A DNA stretch of 64,000 nucleotides from Labrenzia sp. DG1229 (lineage in GTDB: Bacteria; Pseudomonadota; Alphaproteobacteria; Rhizobiales; Stappiaceae), in assembly GCF_000521215.1 (NCBI RefSeq), contig NZ_KI928948.1, forward strand, positions 14,333 to 78,332, written 5' to 3'. Under the pieces are notes generated by a model, which was given only the letters and a program-made list of their open reading frames with translations, made no database searches and was not told where the DNA came from. The position numbers and the translations under genes were made by a program. Position 1 is the first letter of the stretch, and each line of letters begins with the position of its first letter. Shown one piece after another: positions 1 through 8,508 of this stretch.

Positions 1-167
1 CCCGCAAATCCATCTATTTGCTCACTGAAAAGGGGAAAGATCTGGCTCCTGTGTTTCTGGCAATGATCCAGTGGTCACAGAAGTGGGACGACCGGACGTT
101 GGTTCCAAAGGACTTCCTGGTCAATCTCCTTTCAGGTAGCGCGCCCCCTTCTCCCGGTGATTCATGA
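1..167 (+). CDS. HxlR-type winged-helix regulator, C-terminal fragment
   Basis: The reading frame starting at base 3 is open from the window edge to TGA at 165-167 and encodes about 54 residues. It begins RKSIYLLTEKGKDLAPVF, which matches the wing and last helix of HxlR/MarR-type winged-helix repressors (the 'Y.LT.KG..L.PV...I..W..KW' pattern). The DNA-binding helices lie outside the window. The protein probably regulates a neighbouring gene beyond the left edge. The assignment rests on a short C-terminal match only. Confidence 0.6.
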   Translation, partial: RKSIYLLTEKGKDLAPVFLAMIQWSQKWDDRTLVPKDFLVNLLSGSAPPSPGDS

Positions 168-268
168 GTCCTCATTTTGCTTTCTATTTGCAACTTGAAT
201 ACAATCACTCATATTCAGTCACACCGAGCTTCCAGCTGGCGGAAATGAACAATGTACCCTGAGGCTTC

Positions 269-835
269 ATGGTAAAGTCCGAACGCGAAAAAATGGCCGC
301 AGGCGAATGGTACTCATGCGTCGATCCTGAGTTGGACGCTCTGAGAAAAGTAGCGCAATCCGCGGTTCACGAGCATAATATGATGCACCCGGCTGTTCGG
401 GATGGTATGGGCCCGTCCTTGCGGAAGTTGCTGAAAGCTCCAACGGCCATTATCGAAGCTCCCTTCTATTGCCCCTACGGTTTCAACATTGCGCTAGGTG
501 ATGAAACCTTCCTGAACGCCGGCTGCACTATTTTGGACAGCGCCCCCGTTGCGATCGGCGATCAGTGTCAGCTTGGGCCGAATGTTCAGATCTATTGCGC
601 TGAACATCATCAGGACCCAGACAAGCGTGCCGCCGGTCTCGAAATCGCCCTTCCCGTAACGATTGGCAATCAGGTCTGGATCGGTGGCGCTGCTGTGATC
701 CTGCCAGGCGTCACCATTGGCGACCGTGCCATTGTCGGAGCGGGCAGTGTCGTGACCAAGGACGTCGCTGCGAACACAATAGTGGTAGGAAATCCGGCCA
801 AACAGATTAATCGTCCCAGGACGACCGAATCATGA
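269..835 (+). CDS. Sugar O-acetyltransferase (Maa/NodL/LacA family)
   Basis: This 188-residue protein has the size and layout of maltose/galactoside acetyltransferases. It has an N-terminal helical segment with the family start 'MxxGEWYxxxDPEL', then left-handed beta-helix hexapeptide repeats ending in 'VGNPAKQI'. The family's catalytic histidine motif is visible as HHQDP at residues 113-117. Such enzymes transfer acetyl from acetyl-CoA to a sugar hydroxyl in the cytoplasm. GAGG lies a few bases before the ATG. It stands alone between the HxlR fragment and IS debris, so its substrate cannot be inferred. Confidence 0.85.
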   Translation: MVKSEREKMAAGEWYSCVDPELDALRKVAQSAVHEHNMMHPAVRDGMGPSLRKLLKAPTAIIEAPFYCPYGFNIALGDETFLNAGCTILDSAPVAIGDQCQLGPNVQIYCAEHHQDPDKRAAGLEIALPVTIGNQVWIGGAAVILPGVTIGDRAIVGAGSVVTKDVAANTIVVGNPAKQINRPRTTES

Positions 836-892
836 CTTCTCCTGCCGGATTTCACCTGACGCCCAAGGACTTTGCGGGGCAAAGATTTGTCT

Positions 893-1091
893 GTGGCTGA
901 GATCTGCCGGGAAGCCTGGATCAGCCAGGTAACGAAATTCAACTGGCGCAAGAAATATGCGGGTCCGATACCCATCGGAGATGAAGCCGCGGCGGGAGCT
1001 TGAGCAGGAATACGCCCGGCTGAAGAGGATTGTCGCGGACCTTTCTCTCAACAAGGAAATGCTTCAGGACATTGTCAAACGAAAGCTCTGA
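893..1091 (+). pseudogene. IS3-family (IS407-type) orfA remnant
   Basis: The DNA is clearly homologous to orfA of the intact copy at 18372-18638: both read VAEICREA and end in an identical 'IVKRKL' stop region. Here the 5' part with the start codon and first helix is missing. One extra base in the run coding for 'GPIPI' (GLMPS in the intact copy) shifts the frame. It cannot make a functional transposase subunit. It marks an old insertion next to the acetyltransferase gene. Confidence 0.8.
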
Positions 1092-1201
1092 GGCCCGCCC
1101 GGAAAAGAACGCTGGTCGATGAATGCGATCGGGCCGGGCGGTGTCCATTCACCATGCGTGCGAGGTGATCCGACTTGATCCGAGTTGATCAGGGTTAGAA
1201 A

Positions 1202-1483
1202 TTCATCTCACGCGATCTGGATCTATGGGCTTACCAGCGCGGCATTGCGCTGGATTTCTCCCCGCCTGGCAACGCCACCGACAATGCGTTCATTGAGGCT
1301 TTCAACGGAAGGTTCAAAGCAGAGTGTTTGAACGTCCATTGGTTCCTGAACCTTGCGGATGCACTCGAAAGACTGGAGGATTGGCGCGAGGATTACAACG
1401 AACAAAGACCTCATGGGGCCATCGGCAAGAAGGTGCCGTTGGATCTGATGAAATCAGAACATGCAGCCAGCCCGTGTTCCTGA
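1202..1483 (+). pseudogene. IS3-family (IS407-type) orfB C-terminal remnant
   Basis: The frame reads FISRDLDLWAYQRGIALDF and runs to 'SEHAASPCS' and TGA. It is the last 93 residues of the DDE integrase found whole at 18671-19474. Between this piece and the orfA remnant only about 110 bases are left of what should be roughly 600, so the DNA-binding part and two of the three catalytic acids were lost by an internal deletion. The catalytic Glu region (DNAFIEAFNGRFKAE) remains. IS-like sequence continues after the stop to about 1542, matching the right end of the intact copy. Confidence 0.85.
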
Positions 1484-1599
1484 TTTGGTCCGGAAAACTC
1501 AAGCCCGTCCCAAGGCCACGTTGGGTAGCACTCCACAAGAGCTTGACGCAAAAAATCCCGAACGAACGGCAATGCTGAGAACAACCTAATCGCTTGATG

Positions 1600-1625
1600 T
1601 GAACCGCCCCGGGTTTACCGGAGAG
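1600..1625 (+). repeat. Terminal inverted repeat of the IS3 element (left in window)
   Basis: These 26 bases are the exact reverse complement of 2935-2960. The TGA...TCA ends are typical of IS3-family tips. Confidence 0.9.
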
Positions 1626-1640
1626 ATTTTGTTTCAAAGA

Positions 1641-2543
1641 TTAGGCGACCTTATCAAGGGCGTTTAGGTTTCGAAAGAAGGCCTCCTCTGCTTCGCTTGG
1701 GGTTGAGTATCCGATGGCGCTGTGGAGCCGCTCGGTGTTGTACCAAGAGACCCACTTCAGGGTTTCCCATTCGATCTGGCCCGCTGATTTCCAAGGGCCG
1801 AACAGGTTGATGACTTCCGTCTTGAACAGGCCGATGATATTTTCCGCCAGGGCGTTGTCATAGCTGTCGCCAACTCTTCCGGCCGATGCGTCGATGCCGG
1901 TCTCCGCCAGCCGTTCCGAGTAGCGGATCGACAGATATTGACTGCCCCGGTCGGAGTGGTGGATCAGCCCGCCGGCCTGGTTCTGGCGCCTTTGGCAGAT
2001 GGCCTGGTTCAAGGCATCGAGCACGAAGCCCGTGGACATGGAGGTGGAGACGCGCCAGCCAACGATTTTGCGGGCAAAGACGTCGATGACGAAGGCCACA
2101 TAGACCATTCCCTGCCATGTCGAACAATAGGTGAAATCCGAAACCCAGAGCTGGTTCGGGGCTGTGGCCGTGAAGTTCCGGTTGACCTTGTCCAGCGGAC
2201 AAGGCATGGCCGGATCCGGTGTCGTTGTCTTCTTCTTGCCACGCGTGACGCCTTGCAAGCCAAGCACCCTCATCAAGCGCTCCACGGTGCAGCGGGCAAT
2301 GTCCCAGCCCTCGCGGTGCAGTTGACGCCAAATCTTGCGGGCTCCATAGCGCCCCTTGCTCACCTCATGGAAGCGCAGGATCTCCCGGGCATCCGCATCG
2401 TCTTTCTTCGCGCGGGCCGAAGCCAGATCCGGATCACGGGCAGCGGCGGCATGCGAATAGTAGCTCGATGAGGCGATCGGCAAAACGCGGCAGATCGGCT
2501 CGACCCCAAAGGCTTCACGGTACTCTTCGATGAACGTGATCAT
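1641..2543 (-). CDS. IS3-family transposase orfB (DDE integrase)
   Basis: The protein starting MITFIEEYREAFGVEPIC is about 300 residues. It has the HTH_21 segment (RYGARKIWRQL) and an rve integrase core with WVSDFTY, HSDRGSQY and NALAENIIGLFKTE carrying the D, D and E residues. The frame is open upstream to 2615, but the ATG at 2543 overlaps a TGA in another frame in the usual IS3 orfA/orfB manner, so it is the likely native start. It catalyses excision and insertion of the element. All catalytic residues are intact. Confidence 0.85.
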   Translation of the reverse strand: MITFIEEYREAFGVEPICRVLPIASSSYYSHAAAARDPDLASARAKKDDADAREILRFHEVSKGRYGARKIWRQLHREGWDIARCTVERLMRVLGLQGVTRGKKKTTTPDPAMPCPLDKVNRNFTATAPNQLWVSDFTYCSTWQGMVYVAFVIDVFARKIVGWRVSTSMSTGFVLDALNQAICQRRQNQAGGLIHHSDRGSQYLSIRYSERLAETGIDASAGRVGDSYDNALAENIIGLFKTEVINLFGPWKSAGQIEWETLKWVSWYNTERLHSAIGYSTPSEAEEAFFRNLNALDKVA

Positions 2544-2910
2544 TTGCGGAACGGGCGGTCGAGCTCCGCTTCGTTGCCCGGCAGGCGTTTGCTTGCAAAC
2601 GCTGAGAGGGGGCAAAATAAGCGGTCGCCTTCTTCAGGATCTCGTTGGCCTGGCGAAGCTCCCGGTTCTCCCGCTCAAGAGCCTTGATCCGGGCCTTGTC
2701 CTCGCTCGTGGGGCCAGCGCGTTCGCCAGCATCACGGGCGGCCTGGACACACCACGCACACAGGCTGTCCTTGGAGCAGCCGAGCTTCGACGCAATGGCA
2801 TGATAGGCGGCGTTGTCGCTGTCATAGTCGCTGCGGTGGTCGCGAAAAAGCCGAACGCCACGTTCGCGAAACTCAGCCGTATATCTCGGGGGAACTGTCT
2901 TCTGATCCAC
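2515..2910 (-). CDS. IS3-family transposase orfA, altered C-terminus
   Basis: This 131-residue protein carries the HTH_Tnp_1 domain (RYTAEFRERGVRLF, with the recognition segment KLGCSKDSLCAW) and the leucine-zipper stretch ALERENRELRQANEILKKA needed for subunit contacts. After 'YFA' the expected ending AELDRPFRK-stop is present only in a different frame (2569-2540). About 41 extra bases, containing the palindrome GCGTTTGC-TT-GCAAACGC at 2585-2602, lie between. orfB therefore sits in the +1 rather than the usual -1 frame. The element may be impaired in making the fused transposase. Confidence 0.75.
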   Translation of the reverse strand: MDQKTVPPRYTAEFRERGVRLFRDHRSDYDSDNAAYHAIASKLGCSKDSLCAWCVQAARDAGERAGPTSEDKARIKALERENRELRQANEILKKATAYFAPSQRLQANACRATKRSSTARSANDHVHRRVP

Positions 2911-2934
2911 AACGGGTATCCCGTGAGAGTTTTA

Positions 2935-2960
2935 CTCTCCGGTAAACCCGGGGCGGTTCA
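2935..2960 (-). repeat. Terminal inverted repeat of the IS3 element (right in window)
   Basis: Exact 26-of-26 reverse-complement match to 1600-1625. It lies 24 bases upstream of the orfA start on the minus strand and so also carries the element's promoter-proximal end. Confidence 0.9.
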
Positions 2961-3171
2961 GCTTTGCTGCTAGCAATCCTGAGTCAGCCTCCTTGTTCCG
3001 AAAAGCAACATCGGAAGCTCTATGAGTAACGACGTGCACGTCCGTCCAGACTTCCCGATTGGCCCAGGTCGCATTTTATGTGCGCTTTTCAGGATGAACA
3101 AGTGTGACATCATCCAACGACTGGCTGTTCTGAGTGGGGCAAAACCGCCCGATCCGGCCCCACCGCTGGCT

Positions 3172-3855
3172 TCAGACGACCTTGACTGTCAGTACTCCGA
3201 CGGATTCGATGCTCGCTTCCATAGTATCGCCTGGCTCCACGGCGTTTACTCCCGAAGGGGTTCCGGCCATGATCACATCTCCCGCCGAGAGTTCGAAATA
3301 TTCTGAGAGATAAGAGATCATTTCCGGTACTTTCCAGATCATCTGGTTCAAATCACCTTCTTGTCGCAAGTCGCCGTTGACTGTCAGTGCAATCCGGCCG
3401 TGATCAGGGTGACCAACATCGGACACCGGATGCAAAGGACCCACAGGCCCGGACCGCTCGAAGGCTTTGCCAATTTCCCATGGGCGTCCCATCTTCTTCA
3501 TTTCGCCCTGCAAGTCTCTCCGTGTCATGTCCAGAGACACTCCGTAACCCCAGACGTGGTCTAGTGCATCTGACAGGGCGATGTTGGTGCCCCCGCTCTT
3601 CAGGCCCACCAAGAGTTCGACCTCGTGGTGTACGTCAGATGTGTGAGGGGGGTAGGGAAATTCCCCAGAAGCATCTAGATTATTTGGGTTTTTCTGAAAA
3701 AAGAACGGAGGTTCACGATTTGGATCGTGTCCCATTTCAACAGCATGCGCCGCAAAATTCCGGCCAATGCAATAAACACGACGGACCGGAAAAGTCCCCC
3801 CATTGCTCGTGGGAATGATGTGGACCTTTGGTTTCTCGATAACATGCTCAGACAT
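3172..3855 (-). CDS. Fumarylacetoacetate hydrolase family protein (acylpyruvase-like)
   Basis: The 227-residue protein has the single-domain FAH fold layout of acylpyruvases and fumarylpyruvate hydrolases. It shows CIGRNFAAHAVEMG near the N-terminus, the metal-ligand motif HHEVELLVGL, and the closing TPSGVNAVEPGD. These enzymes hydrolyse C-C bonds in 2,4-dioxo acids using Mg2+ or Mn2+. The frame is open to 3909, but the ATG at 3855 follows a GAGGA site at good spacing and begins at the natural domain start. It is downstream of the GntR gene on the same strand. Its partner at 4821 is a second FAH-family enzyme, so the two likely act in one pathway. Confidence 0.85.
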   Translation of the reverse strand: MSEHVIEKPKVHIIPTSNGGTFPVRRVYCIGRNFAAHAVEMGHDPNREPPFFFQKNPNNLDASGEFPYPPHTSDVHHEVELLVGLKSGGTNIALSDALDHVWGYGVSLDMTRRDLQGEMKKMGRPWEIGKAFERSGPVGPLHPVSDVGHPDHGRIALTVNGDLRQEGDLNQMIWKVPEMISYLSEYFELSAGDVIMAGTPSGVNAVEPGDTMEASIESVGVLTVKVV

Positions 3856-3978
3856 CGTTTTCCTCGCTTGCGGTCTGTTATGTTTAGGCCTACCGGTTCG
3901 CGATACCAATTTAGGATCGCTCGCTTTGTGACTTGGACCGAATGCGCAAAAAATAAACTGGTTGGCAACGAGTTTAGT

Positions 3979-4002
3979 CCAACCATTTCTTAGATTGGTT
4001 GG
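3979..4002. promoter_or_regulatory. Inverted repeat, candidate GntR operator
   Basis: CCAACCA (3979-3985) and TGGTTGG (3996-4002) are a perfect 7-bp inverted repeat with a 10-base spacer. It overlaps the 3' end of the GntR gene and lies about 125 bases before the FAH-family gene. The octamer ATTGGTTG here recurs in the GntR promoter at 4705-4712, which supports an operator role. It could alternatively be a weak terminator hairpin. Confidence 0.4.
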
Positions 4003-4685
4003 GCTTCAACATCACCCAAAACGATCTCTGGCATCATCCGCGAATAAACCGAGCGCAGGTGTTGCTGCATCATTTGCATGGCTAGCTCTCCATTTCTGGC
4101 CGTGATCGCACGCACGATCGCATCGTGTTCTATAAAGCTGGTATAACCGGGCACGGGCTTGCGAGTGTCGCGCGGTTGGCCCCAGACAATTGAGCGGCGC
4201 ACCGAGTTCAGCGTTTCGAAAAAGTACAGGTAAAGCTGATTGCGTGTGCCTCGTGCGATTACGTGGTGCAACTTGTTGTCCCAAGCTTCGTAAGCGCGCC
4301 AATCCTTTGCTTCGCGACACTTCTCAGCGCATATTTTCATTTGTTCACAGTCGGATTTGCTTGCATTTTTGGCTGCAAGTCGTGCCAGCTCGGGCTCAAT
4401 GTTGTAGCGGACCGTGACCACCTGTTCCGGCTTTATCTGGTCGCGAAGGTAGGTAACATCTTGGAGGTTCAGGACGGGCCTTGAGCCGACAAATGTACCG
4501 CGTCCGACGTGCCGCCAGATCAACCCTTGCGCCTCCAAATCGGCAAGGGCTTTGCGCAATTGGTTGCGTGTTGTGTCCAGACGTTCGCACAGTTCGCGCT
4601 CGGGCAAGATGCGGTCATTCAACCGATATCCGGCACTATCGATCAAGTCACGCAGTCTTTGTGACAACTCGGCTGTGTCATTCAT
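3990..4685 (-). CDS. GntR-family regulator with FCD ligand domain
   Basis: The protein has an N-terminal winged helix (residues about 5-70, ILPERELCERLDTTRNQLRKAL, wing GRGTFV) and an all-helical FCD (FadR C-terminal) domain. The latter shows the conserved metal-site histidines in ELARLAA..., DNKLHHVIARGTRN and FIEHDAIVRAI. I prefer the ATG at 4685 over the TTG at 4697. It is divergent from the FAH/ABC operon starting at 4821 and co-directional with the FAH gene at 3172, so it most likely controls both in response to a carboxylate intermediate. Confidence 0.85.
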   Translation of the reverse strand: MNDTAELSQRLRDLIDSAGYRLNDRILPERELCERLDTTRNQLRKALADLEAQGLIWRHVGRGTFVGSRPVLNLQDVTYLRDQIKPEQVVTVRYNIEPELARLAAKNASKSDCEQMKICAEKCREAKDWRAYEAWDNKLHHVIARGTRNQLYLYFFETLNSVRRSIVWGQPRDTRKPVPGYTSFIEHDAIVRAITARNGELAMQMMQQHLRSVYSRMMPEIVLGDVEAQPI

Positions 4686-4703
4686 AGGGTCACCCAATTT
4701 ACT

Positions 4704-4738
4704 GATTGGTTGATTGTATTAGCGCAAAAGTCAATCAA
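4704..4738. promoter_or_regulatory. Divergent promoter region with inverted repeat
   Basis: Between the GntR gene and the FAH gene at 4821, TTGATTG (4710-4716) and CAATCAA (4732-4738) form a 7-bp inverted repeat with a 15-base spacer. The overlapping octamer ATTGGTTG (4705-4712) is also found at 3994-4001. This is the likely operator of the GntR protein. Confidence 0.45.
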
Positions 4739-4820
4739 CTCTTGTCTGCAAGGTTAGCAAGAGATCGCAGAATGTTGCGACGCTCTGCCGCAAAAAAAGT
4801 AGCGTTGGGAGGAGGATGTC

Positions 4821-5747
4821 GTGCAACTAGCCACAGTGTCAGCGGGTGGAGAGGAATTCTGTGCGGCCGTTCTGAATGACGACCGCCTTTTAAACCTGTC
4901 CAAAGCCGCGCACCGTCTGACGGGATCTGCTGCTGAGGCATTGAAGGCAAATTCAATGCTCCTTCTCATTGCCGGACCGCCGGAGACACTCGATATCGCA
5001 CGCAGCCTTGTGGAAGACGCTGAAGCCGGTGCCCTTGACGCGGCAATTCTGGCCGAAGGAGTAGAGTTGCTAGCGCCAATCCCCACAATTAGCAAGAACG
5101 TTCTTTGTGTAGGGCGCAACTACGCTGAACATATCACCGAGGGGGATCGGGCACAAAAGCAACAGGTTGGCGTAACAGAGTATCCGGTTTTCTTCACCAA
5201 ACCACCGACGTCCATCGTAGGCCCAGGTGGCGATGTGCTGACTTTTCCGAGCGTCTCAAAACAAACTGACTACGAAGTGGAATTGGCTGTGATTATCGGC
5301 ACGCCGGGGCGCAATATCGCCAAGGCGGACGCAATGAAACACGTCTTCGGCTACACCATTTTGAATGACATCTCCGCCCGCGACGTACAGCGCCGCCATG
5401 GTGGGCAGAATTTCAAGGGAAAGGCCTTCGACGGCTCGTGCCCCATGGGTCCGTGGATTGTGACCGCGGACGCCATTGATGATCCACATGCATTGCCGAT
5501 TTCGTTGACGGTGAATGGTGAGACCCGACAGGACGGTAACACCAGGGACATGATTTTCGATATCGATACACTCATCGCCTCGTTGTCGGAGGGCATGACG
5601 TTAGAGCCCGGTGACATCATCGCGACCGGCACGCCGTCGGGCGTGGGATACGCCATGGATCCACCAAGTTTCTTAAAAGATGGCGATACCGTCGTTTGTA
5701 AAATTTCAGGGATCGGCACGCTCTCGAACTCAGTGCGTGCCGTATAA
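4821..5747 (+). CDS. Fumarylacetoacetate hydrolase family protein (two-domain type)
   Basis: This 308-residue protein has an N-terminal cap domain (about 1-85) and a C-terminal FAH catalytic domain. The catalytic domain shows CVGRNYAEH, the metal-binding DYEVELAVIIG, FGYTILNDISARDVQ and the ending TGTPSGVG. The length fits 2-hydroxyhepta-2,4-dienedioate isomerase/hydrolase relatives. Translation starts at GTG with GGGAGGAGG five bases upstream. It is the first gene of an operon running through the ABC transporter to the Ldh-family dehydrogenase. The exact substrate is unknown. Confidence 0.85.
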   Translation: MQLATVSAGGEEFCAAVLNDDRLLNLSKAAHRLTGSAAEALKANSMLLLIAGPPETLDIARSLVEDAEAGALDAAILAEGVELLAPIPTISKNVLCVGRNYAEHITEGDRAQKQQVGVTEYPVFFTKPPTSIVGPGGDVLTFPSVSKQTDYEVELAVIIGTPGRNIAKADAMKHVFGYTILNDISARDVQRRHGGQNFKGKAFDGSCPMGPWIVTADAIDDPHALPISLTVNGETRQDGNTRDMIFDIDTLIASLSEGMTLEPGDIIATGTPSGVGYAMDPPSFLKDGDTVVCKISGIGTLSNSVRAV

Positions 5748-5813
5748 GCGATCTTCCGAAGACGCCGATAGGACGAGGGGGATTGGGAAGAATGCGAAGG
5801 GAGGACTAAGCAT

Positions 5814-6839
5814 ATGATGAACCGCAGAACATTAACATCGTTACTGACGGCAGCGCTGGCAGCCGGATTGTTTGGAAAGGTTGCGTTTGCGCAAGACCTG
5901 CAAGATATTACTTTCGTGCAGCCGAGCCCGTCTGCCATCAACTCGTTTCCGGTCTTTGTCGCCATAGGCGAAGGGTTTTTCGAAGACGAGGGCTTGAACG
6001 TTACGGTCGAAGCCATCAATGGTTCGGGCGCGGTTTTGCAGGCGTTGTCTGCAGGTCAAGCGCAATTCGGCCGTCCCGGCCCCGGCCCGCTTATCGCGGC
6101 GCGTTCACGCGGTGTGGATGCCACACATATCTACAACGTGGCTGCACGGAGCAATTTTGGAATCGCAGTTCAAGAAGACTCCGATTTTCAGAAGATCGAG
6201 GACCTGCGCGGCAAGGTTATCGGAACCGGTACAGCGGACGGTGCCGAGGTGGGCTTTGCCCGCAACGTGCTGACGGGTGCTGGAATGGTCGAAGGCACTG
6301 ACTTTGAGTTCCTCACGGTCGGTGACGGTGGCCCCGCAACTGCGGCATTCTTAAACGGTGAAATTGACGCCTATTCTGCGTCCACCGCAGATACAGCAGT
6401 TCTCAACCAGCGTGGCATGAAGGTGCGTGACATCACACCTGCCGAGTTCGGTCGGTTCTTCGGCAACGGCATTGCCACCATGGCCGATACGATCGCCAAC
6501 GACCGTGAGCTTGTTGAAGCATGGAGCCGTGCCTTTGCCAAAGGCCATGCCTTTGCGCTGGACGACGCCAATCGCGATGCAGTTCTTGCCCACCTTGCCG
6601 CAGGCAACCCGCAGGAAGGTGAAGACAAGGAGTTCCAGGCGGCACTGTTCGATGCGGTTCGTTCCAAGACAATTGCTGCTGGCGACAGCCCGCATCTTGG
6701 CTGGTATCCGGCGGCAGTCTGGGAAGAATGGCAGGAAGCTCTCGTCGCTGGCGGTGAAATCCCAGGACCTCTCGACGATCTGAGCGTGATCTGGACCAAT
6801 GAGTTCGCTGAGCTCGGAAGTGCAGGCGTCGGCAAATGA
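5814..6839 (+). CDS. ABC transporter substrate-binding protein (NMT1/SsuA-like)
   Basis: The 341-residue protein begins with a signal peptide ending near AFAQ (residue 27), followed by an NMT1/THI5-like periplasmic domain (FPVFVAIGEGFFEDEGLNVTVEAI, QALSAGQAQFG). Members bind sulfonates, nitrate, pyrimidine precursors or aromatic acids. A clear AGGA site precedes the ATG. Its stop overlaps the ATPase start by four bases, so the three ABC subunits are translationally coupled. The ligand is probably the precursor degraded by the flanking FAH-family enzymes. Confidence 0.87.
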   Translation: MMNRRTLTSLLTAALAAGLFGKVAFAQDLQDITFVQPSPSAINSFPVFVAIGEGFFEDEGLNVTVEAINGSGAVLQALSAGQAQFGRPGPGPLIAARSRGVDATHIYNVAARSNFGIAVQEDSDFQKIEDLRGKVIGTGTADGAEVGFARNVLTGAGMVEGTDFEFLTVGDGGPATAAFLNGEIDAYSASTADTAVLNQRGMKVRDITPAEFGRFFGNGIATMADTIANDRELVEAWSRAFAKGHAFALDDANRDAVLAHLAAGNPQEGEDKEFQAALFDAVRSKTIAAGDSPHLGWYPAAVWEEWQEALVAGGEIPGPLDDLSVIWTNEFAELGSAGVGK

Positions 6840-7645
6840 ACGCCTCATTGGCAAATGATTACTCCGGCGCTTCATCTGAAGCGCCGGTTTATGAGTTGAC
6901 CAATGTCAGCAAGACGTACGCGCGCAATGCGGTGATCGCGTTAGAGAACGTGGACCTCACCTTGCGCCACGGGAGCTTCACGTCGGTTATCGGATCAAGC
7001 GGCTGCGGGAAATCAACCCTGTTGAAGATCATGGCAGGGCTCATTCCACCCACGAAAGGCCGCGTGATCCTTCAGGACAAGCCTGTGACCGGCCCGCGGC
7101 GCGACATCGGAATGATGTTCCAGCAAGCCACGCTCTTTCCTTGGAAAACCGCGGTTGAGAACATCGTGCTGCCGATCGAGATCCGGGACGGCAAAGGGGC
7201 CGCCAAGAAGGCCAAGGAAAAAGCCCATGACCTTCTCGAGATAGTCGGGCTGAAGGGTTTTGAGAACGTTTATCCCAACGAATTGTCTGGGGGCATGGCA
7301 CAGCGCGCGTCGATCTGCCGGATGCTGATTACCGAACCAGCGGTTCTGCTTTTGGATGAGCCGTTCAGCGCACTCGACGAGCTGTCTCGCGACATGATGA
7401 ACATGGAATTACAGAGAATTTGCCGTGAGCAGAACGCGACAGCCTTTCTGGTCACCCATTCCATTCAGGAAGCGGTGATCCTCTCGGACGAGATTGTCGT
7501 AATGAAGCCCCGCCCTGGCCGGATTGCGGAGATCGTTCAGGTTGATCTGCCCCGGCCGCGTACGCTTGATATGATGACAACACCGAGATTTGGCGAGATC
7601 GTAGATCACATTCGCAGCATGTTGGACAAGGGAGAAGACATGTGA
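6836..7645 (+). CDS. ABC transporter ATP-binding protein (SsuB/TauB-like)
   Basis: The 269-residue ATPase shows Walker A GSSGCGKST, Q-loop FQQATLFPW, signature LSGGMAQR, Walker B VLLLDEPF and the switch histidine in VTHSIQEA. It powers import with the permease encoded immediately downstream. It overlaps the preceding gene by ATGA and the permease start by four bases. Confidence 0.92.
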   Translation: MNASLANDYSGASSEAPVYELTNVSKTYARNAVIALENVDLTLRHGSFTSVIGSSGCGKSTLLKIMAGLIPPTKGRVILQDKPVTGPRRDIGMMFQQATLFPWKTAVENIVLPIEIRDGKGAAKKAKEKAHDLLEIVGLKGFENVYPNELSGGMAQRASICRMLITEPAVLLLDEPFSALDELSRDMMNMELQRICREQNATAFLVTHSIQEAVILSDEIVVMKPRPGRIAEIVQVDLPRPRTLDMMTTPRFGEIVDHIRSMLDKGEDM

Positions 7646-8508
7646 CTGATGCGCCCACCAATCAGCGGCTAGAGACCGAGGCGGCGGACGATACCGTCTG
7701 GGTTCAGGAAGTTGCATTCATCGATTCCGTGCCCCGTTGGATCGCCATGACATTTGTGTTCGTGGTTTTCATCGGCACGTGGGATCTGGTAACACGTCTG
7801 GAACTTGTTTCGCCGATCATTTTGCCCACGCCGTGGGAAACCTTCGACGACATGATCTTTGTCGGAAACAATCTTCTTAGCGGCGGCTATATGCTTGTTT
7901 CTCTTTGGATCACGATCAAAGAAGTGATCTACGGGTTCGCGCTGGCCATCGCCCTCGGTTTCTCGCTTGGCGTACTCGTCGGCGAAACAGTGTTCGGGGA
8001 AAAAGCTGTAATGCCGTATCTGGTGGCCATCGACACTATGCCGAAGGTCGCCTTTGCCCCCCTCTTTGTTGCTTGGCTGGGCTTTGGCATAGAATCCAAA
8101 GTGGCGCTGGCGGCGTTTATCGCCACCTTCCCGATCGTGGTTGGAACGGCTGCGGGCCTACATTCAGCCGATGAGAATGCCCGCATGCTCTTCAAGACCA
8201 TGGGTGCAAGCCGCATGCAGACATTGATCAAGATGAAGCTTCCCACCGGACTGCCACAGATCTTTACAGGACTCAAGATCGGCGCCGTTGGCGTTATGGC
8301 AGGCGCGATCACAGGCGAATTCTTGGGCGGCGGTAAAGGCTTTGGCGAGCTGATCAGGGTCGCTGCTTCCCAGCTTAACACGCCTCGGGTGTTCTCGTTG
8401 ATCCTGTATCTGAGCCTCGTCGGGTTGGTGCTGTACCTGATCGTACAATGGATGCAGCGCAAAGTCGTCTTCTGGCAGAAGGAATCCGTAGGTGCACACG
8501 ATCACTGA
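7642..8508 (+). CDS. ABC transporter permease (SsuC/TauC-like)
   Basis: The 288-residue protein has about six hydrophobic segments and the BPD_transp_1 EAA-type loop, visible around GASRMQTLIKMKLPTGLPQIFTG. It forms the inner-membrane channel for the NMT1-type system. Translation starts at GTG overlapping the ATPase stop. The next gene starts inside its last codons, which keeps the dehydrogenase in the same operon. Confidence 0.9.
   Translation: MTDAPTNQRLETEAADDTVWVQEVAFIDSVPRWIAMTFVFVVFIGTWDLVTRLELVSPIILPTPWETFDDMIFVGNNLLSGGYMLVSLWITIKEVIYGFALAIALGFSLGVLVGETVFGEKAVMPYLVAIDTMPKVAFAPLFVAWLGFGIESKVALAAFIATFPIVVGTAAGLHSADENARMLFKTMGASRMQTLIKMKLPTGLPQIFTGLKIGAVGVMAGAITGEFLGGGKGFGELIRVAASQLNTPRVFSLILYLSLVGLVLYLIVQWMQRKVVFWQKESVGAHDH

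Larger units (their letters stand above)
1600..2960 (-). mobile_element. IS3-family insertion sequence, 1361 bp, complete ends
   Basis: Two transposase reading frames on the minus strand are enclosed by perfect 26-bp terminal inverted repeats at 1600-1625 and 2935-2960. The outer bases are TGAACCGCCCCGGGTTTACC. Length and gene order fit the IS3 group. I see no target-site duplication (left flank ends GATG, right flank starts GCT), so one flank may have been rearranged after insertion. The element landed just beside the decayed IS407-type copy. Confidence 0.9.

Noticed and set aside
3022-3306. Short plus-strand frame before the FAH gene
   Set aside because: No ribosome site, no homology, and it runs into the antisense of the FAH-family gene.
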